NCBI GenBank assembly: GCA_034387635.1
Contig: JAOANU010000011.1
Coordinates: 94,501 to 158,500, forward strand
DNA length: 64,000 nt
Origin: Rhodosporidiobolus odoratus
Lineage: Eukaryota; Basidiomycota; Microbotryomycetes; Sporidiobolales; Sporidiobolaceae
Reading direction: 5' to 3'
The position numbers and the translations under genes were made by a program. This document shows, piece by piece, positions 57,855-64,000 of this stretch. The notes under the pieces were generated by a model. That model saw nothing but the letters and a program-made list of their open reading frames with translations. It had not been told where the DNA came from and searched no databases. How positions within the stretch are numbered: position 1 is the stretch's first letter; each line of letters begins with the position of its first letter.

Positions 57855-58019
57855 GGGCCTGATGGCAGCGAGAAGGAAGTTGATGGATTTTTGGATTGTA
57901 CAAAGCTGATTCTAAAGCGAACTGAAAACTGCAGTGCCCTCATATATCTCAGAGGTCTTCTGATCCGTTTGATCAAAAAGGCGGTTGTGCGCGAGCTACG
58001 GTTGTATGGGGCGGCACTC

Positions 58020-59619
58020 AAAAACACCCGCACCACCAAGGGGCCGTGAAGAAGGAGATCGTCTTCCTCCCGGTCTCAAAAGGCGGTCTCGGTCTTCTCA
58101 ACCCCCACGACTTTGACAAGGCCAACACTCTGCGCTTCTTATCCACCCTCCTTACGACTGACACTGCGCTCTGGTACGACCTTGCCTTATCCTCGTTCCG
58201 TCGCCACCTCAGCACTCCCACCTCCGTCGCTCCTTCTCTCACTTCACCTACTTCAGCTCATTCTCGCACCCTCTGGTCTATCTTCCGCTCGTCCAACATA
58301 TCCACCTCGCACTCGCTCTGGTCAGCAGTCGTTGCTACAGCAAGGAAGCACCAACCGAACATCCACCTACCTCTCTTATCTTCCGCACATCTCCTTGACC
58401 TACCTCCATCACTCTTTTCCGACGCTCCCTCCCTCAAAAATGTCAATTCAATCTCCTCTCTCCATTTCCAACATGCACCTTCATTTCAGCTCGCTCCTTA
58501 CCCCTATACCCTTCAACCACCTTCCCCTCCATACCCCTCTTCCGCTGGCGGCCTCCGCCGCGCTCGCCACGACTGGCTTTCCTTGTTGTTGATTTCCCCT
58601 TCTTTCTATCGTTTTGCTAGTGCCTTTGTGGCTGTTGTACCTCTACCTCTTCCGCCGCCTCTCCCGCCTCCGCCCGCCTCCTTTGCCTTTCTTCACCTTT
58701 CTCCCTCTTTCTCTACTGCCGACGCCCGCCGTGCGCTCGTAGCACTCCACCCTTTGGCGCCACTCCACCACCGCCTGGGGTCGCTCATCTCCTCCCCGCT
58801 CTCGTCCACCGAGCTGGAAGGACTCTGGCACTGGATCCGTCGTTCACCCGCCACCCCTCGCGAGGCCGACACTCACTGGCGCCTCCTTCACGGCTCAACT
58901 ACCACCCGTCGGCGGCAATACAACATGCAACTTGCTCCTGACGACCACTGTCTCCATTGTGGCGAGCAGGACTCGCTTAGCCATGCCCTTTCCACCTGCA
59001 CCTATTCCTCCGCTTACTGGTCCGACTACGTTGCCTCCCTCGCCTCTTCCTTTGGCGATCCCTTTACACCAGATCGTCTGGCAGTCGGCGAGCTCATCAC
59101 CGGCCTCCCTACCCTCTCAGCGGCGTCGCCATCAGCGGCAAAACCCCTTCTTCGAGCGATAGCCGCCATCGGCATTTCGACCCTTCTCGACGCTCGATGG
59201 GCCCGCCTTCGACCGCAGGAGCCTACCACTACATCTCCTGCGCCTGCCGCGCTCGCAGCCAGGGCCATCGTTGCCCTCTCCCAACGCTTGGCCTGAGCAA
59301 CCTCCCCCCTCTTCTCCCTGTATCCACCCTTTCTCCCTCTATTCTGTGCCTTTGGTGCTTCCGCTGGCGGCGGTGCTGGTCTTCTAATGCTTCACTTTCG
59401 CTTCCCTCTTGTTGTACCTTTCTTACTCTCCCCCTCAGACCCGCCTCCGAACCCTTTAATTGGGGTCGGGTTTTCGGCGACTCGTGTAGGTTGTGGTGTA
59501 CCTAGTCTAGGCTGGGGAGCCGTTCTACGCCGTTCCTACTTATTTGGGGTACCATGAGTAGTTATGCTAGCTTTTGAGCTTGAGTCTCCTTGCAATCGTC
59601 TCGTTCATACAAAAAAAAA
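58020..59619 (+). mobile_element. 5'-truncated LINE insertion with a poly(A) tail
   Basis: A LINE 3' end inserted 150-200 bp downstream of the hydrophilin-like gene. It contains the C-terminal ORF2 fragment (58046-59296), about 300 bp of 3' UTR and nine A at 59611-59619. The 5' boundary is approximate, and no clear target-site duplication was found by eye. It belongs to a different subfamily from the 43-45 kb element, since only the C-terminal motifs are shared. Confidence 0.82.
58046..59296 (+). pseudogene. LINE ORF2 C-terminal fragment
   Basis: An uninterrupted frame of about 416 codons starting in KKEIVFLPVSKGGLGLLNPH, the thumb-side GGLGL motif found after the reverse transcriptase domain in LINE proteins. 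Near the end are LWHWIRRSPATPREADTHWR and the CX2CX7HX4C knuckle CLHCGEQDSLSHALSTC. It aligns with the HWIGRKPATAQEVDVHWRL and CTFCGKEDSVTHSFFTC blocks of the other LINE. The polymerase domain is absent, so this is a dead fragment. Confidence 0.85.
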
Positions 59620-60159
59620 TACGGTTGATTCGCTTCGAACTCGCAAACCGATTTTCTTTTTCCTTGCACTCTTCCCCTGCTCTTCCCTCCGAAGCTCCAA
59701 ACCTCGTTTCGGTCCTCGAATCCTCATACTTCCTTCGCAGGTGACTCGAATGGGTGCGTTAGTTCCAATCTTGCCCGGTGTCAAGCGCCACATCATACGC
59801 CTCCGATCACTCAACGGTTTCCGTTGAGTACTCCTTCCTCCCGTCGCTTCCTTCTCCCTCATGGCTCACTTGCTCTCAAAGCTGAAGTCCACCATCGCAA
59901 CCGCCGTTTCTGCAACATTCCCGACTGCCGGTCGGGCGATGAGTCTTCAGGACGAAGGCTCGGCTTCTGCAAACCCCCCACTTCAACCGACCCCGTCAAA
60001 CAGCCCGACTCGCCTCTCCCTTCAATTACGACTACCGAGGATATCACGTCCACTCGCCCGCCAGCAGCCGCTCCATAAACCCCTCGCCAGCGGAACCGTC
60101 GCCACCTCGCCTGTCTTTCAACGTCGACGATCTTCCCAGTTTCATCAGTCCATCGACCT

Positions 60160-60920
60160 ATGTCCAGTTACTCTAACCCTGGCGCGATAGTACCTACTCG
60201 TCTGGAGAACTTCCAATTTCCCAAGATCCGCCCACGTAGTCAGGATGGCAGGAAGACTGTTACGCGATTTTTCATCCTGATTCGAGAGCTTCTCGAGGAA
60301 GAGCGCGACGCTCTGACCCAATTCATCGACGCCATGTTGGAGTATGTGCAAGGAAAGCGAGATGGAGGTGCTAGCTACGAATACATTGTTCCCGAGCCGA
60401 ACGAGACGTATGATTACGGCCTTCTTCCAAGGAGGCATCGGTTCGAGTGTCTCTACGGTGAGCTTTCCTTCTTCTTCCCTCCCAACTTCTCGAGTATCAC
60501 TGATGAAGTGATGTCTTTGCCCGTTTCCTAGCTCTGTACTACGCCCGCAAGCGGTACCTCGATTACTACCGACTGTTCTCCCCAAACGATAGCGATGAAG
60601 AGATCATTGCCCGAAGAACTACCATGGAAGGGCGTCCCAGGACTAACATACCTCGACACAGTGGTGCGAGTCTGACCTATCTACTCCTCTCCTTCCCTCT
60701 GGTCTCTCGAAGCAAAGAAAACTCCCAGTCCGGACAAGGTCTGTAAGCTGTACCTGCTTCCTCGGCTGACCCCGCTCCCCACACCACTCATGCGCAGTCT
60801 GACCTCTTCCCTGCGCACTACCTCGCAATCTCTCTCGCCCGATCAACACTCCCCTCGCCTTTATCGGGCATTTACCGCACATGGGTACAGTACTCTGGCG
60901 CTACACGGTACCGAAATTGA
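60160..60920 (+). CDS. Hypothetical protein, four exons, 5' end uncertain
   Basis: From ATG 60160 (MSSYSNPGAIVPTRLENFQF) the frame reads RKTVTRFFILIRELLEEERD, FIDAMLEYVQGKRDGGASYE and LLPRRHRFECLY. A GTGAGC..CTAG intron joins ALYYARKRYLDYYRLFSPND and TNIPRHS. A probable 14-bp microexon (60728-60741) lies between two introns, the second with a GTAAGC donor and GCGCAG acceptor. The last exon is SDLFPAHYLAISLARSTLPS to SGATRYRN, TGA at 60920. A coding-looking frame at ~60000-60170 (NYDYRGYHVHSPASSRS) may be a 5' exon, but I could not connect it. No family recognised. Confidence 0.45.
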
Positions 60921-61074
60921 CTCGCGCGCCAGGACCAGTGGCAGTGGCAGCTCGAATTGACCGGCAGATGCAGCCGTCTTGGTTAGCCGATAATCCTGCG
61001 GGTCGAGGGGAGACTTCAAAGAAGTTGCCCCCGCCCTCCGCAGAGTCTTGTCAGGGCAATGTGAGGAGGGTGCA

Positions 61075-62077
61075 AATGTCTGGGAGATCAAGATAGGAGT
61101 GAGGAGATCAAGGAGTATGCGAAAGGGGGAGGTGAAGTTTGCGCTGAATTGCAATATTGCCACTCTGAGGGGTCGATCATCACGGCCAAGAAGGCTTGAA
61201 CCGAGTCTACAGTGCCGCGGCTTGTACATAGTCGGTGACGTCTGCGGTCTTGCGACGACGGGTGTGTCTGTTCCCGTCTTTGCGCTGTCCTGGTGCCGAA
61301 GAGCGAGGTTTCGGGTACTTCCCTGCGAAGCTTGATTGCCTCATTCCCCTTTGCCTCACGCTTGAGTAACGGTTTAGTAACGGTTGAGCGGTACTACACG
61401 CTACGGCAGGTGCTCACTCGCGTTGTTTTGCCCTGCTCTCGTTATATACGGCCAGGGTCCCGGTTTGAGAAGGTCGCGTTTCCCTCTTTGAGGCATTCGG
61501 GAAAAGAGTAGCATTCATGCACGGTAGCCAAGAGACGGACAAGCGTGAAAGCACGAGATACTCGTCGAGGCAAGCATACCTCGAGCTCGCTTGCAGACAG
61601 AAACACGATAGCGCCATCAGACGAGCCGCAGCTGCATCCGAACCTGGCGAATGAACCTTTGTTGCACAGACCCGGATGGAAAGACAAGTGGTACTATCCA
61701 CGACAGCTGGAGCGGAAAGACGCGACGAAATCGTAGGGGAGACCAGGGAGGTGATTTAGGCGGATGCGGGCGCCTGGTCTTCAGTCTTCTTCAGAGCGAC
61801 GGGCTCAGAGAGTTGCGATTCGGGGACGCCGAGGTGGATCAGCCTGCGGAGACAGGCCCGGTCAACGCCCATAGTTCCGGAGGACGAACTGCAAGGGCGA
61901 AGAGGGCGGACGGAAAAAAAGCGTACTTGGAGAAAGCCTTGGAGAAGTCGGCAAAGAAAGCCTGCTCGTCCTTGGCGTACTTCTCGGCGAATGGGCGGAA
62001 GCCTTTGTCCTTGACGAGAGCCATGTCGGTGTGCAGCGCCATGAGATTCTTGGTCGCCTTGTCCTCCTTTTCAAGCA
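61075..62077 (-). repeat. Diverged inverted duplication, arm 2
   Basis: The minus-strand copy of about 48070-49060: the CCP1 3' exons, the convergent spacer and the beginning of the methyltransferase 3' region. Similarity fades around 61060-61090. No other part of CCP1 or the methyltransferase is present here. Confidence 0.72.
61756..62077 (-). pseudogene. Cytochrome c peroxidase C-terminal fragment
   Basis: The minus strand reads [20 protein letters not shown], then [20 protein letters not shown] and KAFSK. The same intron position follows, then [19 protein letters not shown] and ..APASA with stop at 61756. It differs from CCP1 at a few residues (KATKNLMALH against [10 protein letters not shown]). 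All the catalytic part is missing. The upstream frame is unrelated sequence, so it is a dead fragment carried by the duplication. Confidence 0.82.
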
Positions 62078-62586
62078 TGCCTACGCTCGTCCTCTCCGTC
62101 GACGTCAGGGAAGACAGCGGTATCGACAGGCTAACCGGAACGTCCATATGAAGAGGCTGGATCGTCGACTGCGGCGGGTCGATACTCACGCAGAGGCAGA
62201 AAGGGACAGGCGCAAGCGCACTTTGCTGAACATCTCGGCGTTGCCAGCGACGGGGTTCTGAAACATCCGGGACACGAAGAGACAGTAATGAGGTCACGGC
62301 CTGGCCGCGCTCGCTCGGCAGTCGGAACGAGACGATGCAGGTGATAAGGCAATTCAGAATAAGAAGGTCCAAGCAAGTCGCATCGGCAGCGTACAATCGA
62401 GCTGCAACGCTCGACCTCGCGCTCCGGAACGCTGCCCAGCCGTGTCGCTCTACTCCGGCGCAGGCTCGAGAGAGAAATGCAGGAGCGGGCAGGCGCCAAC
62501 AGCGAAACAGCCCACAAGACAGTCAACGTATTCCTGCGTCAGACTCATGCGAACAACTACTCACAAACCAAAACCCCTGCAGCATT

Positions 62587-64000
62587 CTAGGCCACCTGAG
62601 TATCCGCCAACGCCTTAGTAAGCGCCTCCATCTCCTCCTTCAACACCTTCAATTTCGCCAACTCTTCCTCAAAGCTCGCATCCCCCTCCTCCCCCTTCCC
62701 CGTCTTAACCCTCCTAACCCTCTCCCCCTGCACCTTGATCTGCTCCTCAAGTACCTTCTCCTCCTCACTCTTAGGCCTAGCAGCCTCCGCCTCAGCCGCC
62801 GCTTTCTGAGCCGCCTTCTTAGCCTTCTCCTGGGCTTTCTTACTCAACTTCTTCTCCCCCTCACCTTCAATCGCTGCCTTGGCCGCCGCGCCTCCGAACT
62901 GAGCCCTCCAAACTGGGACCATCTTCGAATCAATTCTGGAGAAGAGATGTTGCGCTTGACCGAGTTTGTGACCCGGCAACAAGTCGATCGAGAACTCGTC
63001 GGGGATGGATCGGGGAGTCGCATCGAGTTGAGCGACGATCGAGTCAGAAGTAGAGGGCATGAAGGGGTGAACGAGAGCTGAGAGGAGGTAGATCAAGTTC
63101 AGGGAGAGGAGGACCACCTCGGCGCAACGGGCAGGGTTGGATTCGAGGAGGGAGTTGTCGAGGCGGTTGTCTTGGATGAACTGGTTGCCTCGACCGGAGA
63201 TTTGGAGAAGCGTCATGAGACCGGCACGGATCTTTTGGTGGTCCATGTGCTCGACATAAGCCGCGAGAAGTCGGTTGATCTCTTCGACAAAGGATTTGTC
63301 CTCCTCGGCGATGTTGTACGGTTGCGAGGCGTAGTCGTCTTGCTTCTTGGGGTCTGGGACGGTAGAATCAAACTTGGCGATGGCGAATTTGAGAGCGCGG
63401 TTGACAAAGTTGCCAAGGTTGTTGAGCAATTCGGCATTCGACTTGGCGACGAAGTCATCCCAGGTGAACTCGCTGTCGTTGGTTTCCGGACGGTTCTGGA
63501 GAAGGTAGTAGCGCCAGACGGAGGAAGGAACGCCAGTTTCGCGAGCGTTTTGGCCAAAGACACCGACGTTCTTCGATTTGGAGAACTTGGTACCTTCGTA
63601 CTGCAGGTACTCTACCAGAATACCGGAATCAGTTATTGAAGCGAAAAATGCATGCGAGGAAGAAACGAACCAGTCGTCGAGATCGAGTTCAACATGGTCC
63701 ACTTATCGCCTGATCCGATGAGGTAACCGGGGAAGAGCACAGTGTGGAAGGGAACATTGTCCTGAAGGCGAAGGCAGATGTGAGCGGACCACGTAATAAG
63801 CGAGCTAAGAGCCAGGGTGAACAGGGGATAAATGGGATCCATCGCAGGAACATGACGCACCTTGCCCATGAACTGGTACAGCTTGACATTGTCCGGGTTC
63901 CTCCACCACTGCTGCCATTCGTCGGTGTAATTGGCGGTGATAGAAGGGTAACCAATGGGAGCGTCAAACTGCACAACAACGAGACAAACGACAGTCAGAA
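62587..64000 (-). CDS. MES1: Cytosolic methionyl-tRNA synthetase (N-terminal part outside window)
   Basis: Class I synthetase charging tRNA-Met. The visible C-terminal two thirds includes [40 protein letters not shown], then across an intron [15 protein letters not shown], where KFSKS is the KMSKS-type ATP loop. It continues [20 protein letters not shown], the anticodon-binding helical domain ([20 protein letters not shown]) and [14 protein letters not shown]. The C-terminal extension is Lys/Glu/Ala-rich and predicted coiled coil ([20 protein letters not shown]), ending ALADTQVA at 62587. There is no EMAP-type tRNA-binding domain. The HIGH motif lies beyond the right edge. A long plus-strand open frame over this region is only its antisense shadow. 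Confidence 0.93.

Noticed and set aside
62335..63081. A 248-codon plus-strand frame rich in Leu/Arg
   Set aside because: It is antisense to the Lys/Glu/Ala-rich C-terminus of methionyl-tRNA synthetase. The composition is explained by the complementary codons.
1..64000. CRISPR arrays, bacterial operons or phage genes
   Set aside because: Every assigned gene is of eukaryotic type with spliceosomal introns. No array of evenly spaced identical repeats was seen.

Overview
This 64 kb window is nuclear DNA of a basidiomycete yeast. It is GC-rich, genes are tightly packed on both strands, and almost every gene is broken by many short GT..AG introns, usually 50-90 bp with a CTGAC/CTAAC-type branch site. 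The style and gene content fit red yeasts of the Microbotryomycetes (Rhodotorula/Rhodosporidium/Sporobolomyces group). The genus is an inference, not something I could test.

Layout. 1-299: 3' end of an unidentified Gly/Met-rich protein. 1113-5329(-): secreted laccase-like multicopper oxidase with two CBM1 cellulose-binding modules at its N-terminus. 6.6-7.2 kb: 3' end of an unidentified gene. 7555-10027(+): Zn2Cys6 regulator. 10311-11800: near-identical inverted copy of the 3' part of the oxidase gene. 12454-14290(-) and 14677-17117(+): a divergent pair, an AnmK/levoglucosan-kinase-type 1,6-anhydrosugar kinase and an MFS sugar transporter, sharing a promoter with a ladder of CGG triplets. 18.3-23.4 kb: intron-containing tRNA-Ile, cysteine synthase(-), a Tom6-like small protein(+) and a mitochondrial S-adenosylmethionine carrier(-). 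23524-27461(+): CorA-type metal transporter. 28051-32226(+): trehalose-6-phosphate phosphatase. 33019-34105(+): hypothetical protein. 34750-38300(-): secreted histidine-brace (AA14-like) LPMO candidate with two discoidin-like domains. 39865-41545(-): Ser/Thr-rich, possibly securin-like protein. 41.6-46.5 kb: a visibly more AT-rich stretch with a second tRNA-Ile, a LINE reverse transcriptase and a U6 snRNA. 46755-48372(+): cytochrome c peroxidase. 48903-49925(-): methyltransferase. 50604-52302(+): aldo-keto reductase. 52703-55632(-): Cti6-like PHD protein. 56726-57854(+): hydrophilin-like protein. 58.0-59.6 kb: 5'-truncated LINE with a poly(A) tail. 60160-60920(+): hypothetical protein. 61.1-62.1 kb: diverged inverted copy of the CCP1 3' region. 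62587-64000(-): cytosolic methionyl-tRNA synthetase, running off the window.

Themes. Three loci point to plant-biomass use: the CBM1 oxidase, the LPMO-like enzyme, and the anhydrosugar kinase/transporter pair. Housekeeping and stress genes (TPS2, CCP1, SAM carrier, MetRS) fill most of the rest. The most unusual structural signal is a GC-rich sequence family found in the long introns of three neighbouring genes (SAM carrier, CorA, TPS2), always in the sense orientation of the host gene, as expected of introner-like elements. Also notable are two inverted duplications that each copied the 3' end of a gene plus flank, and two genes whose start codon is split by an intron (AT|G).
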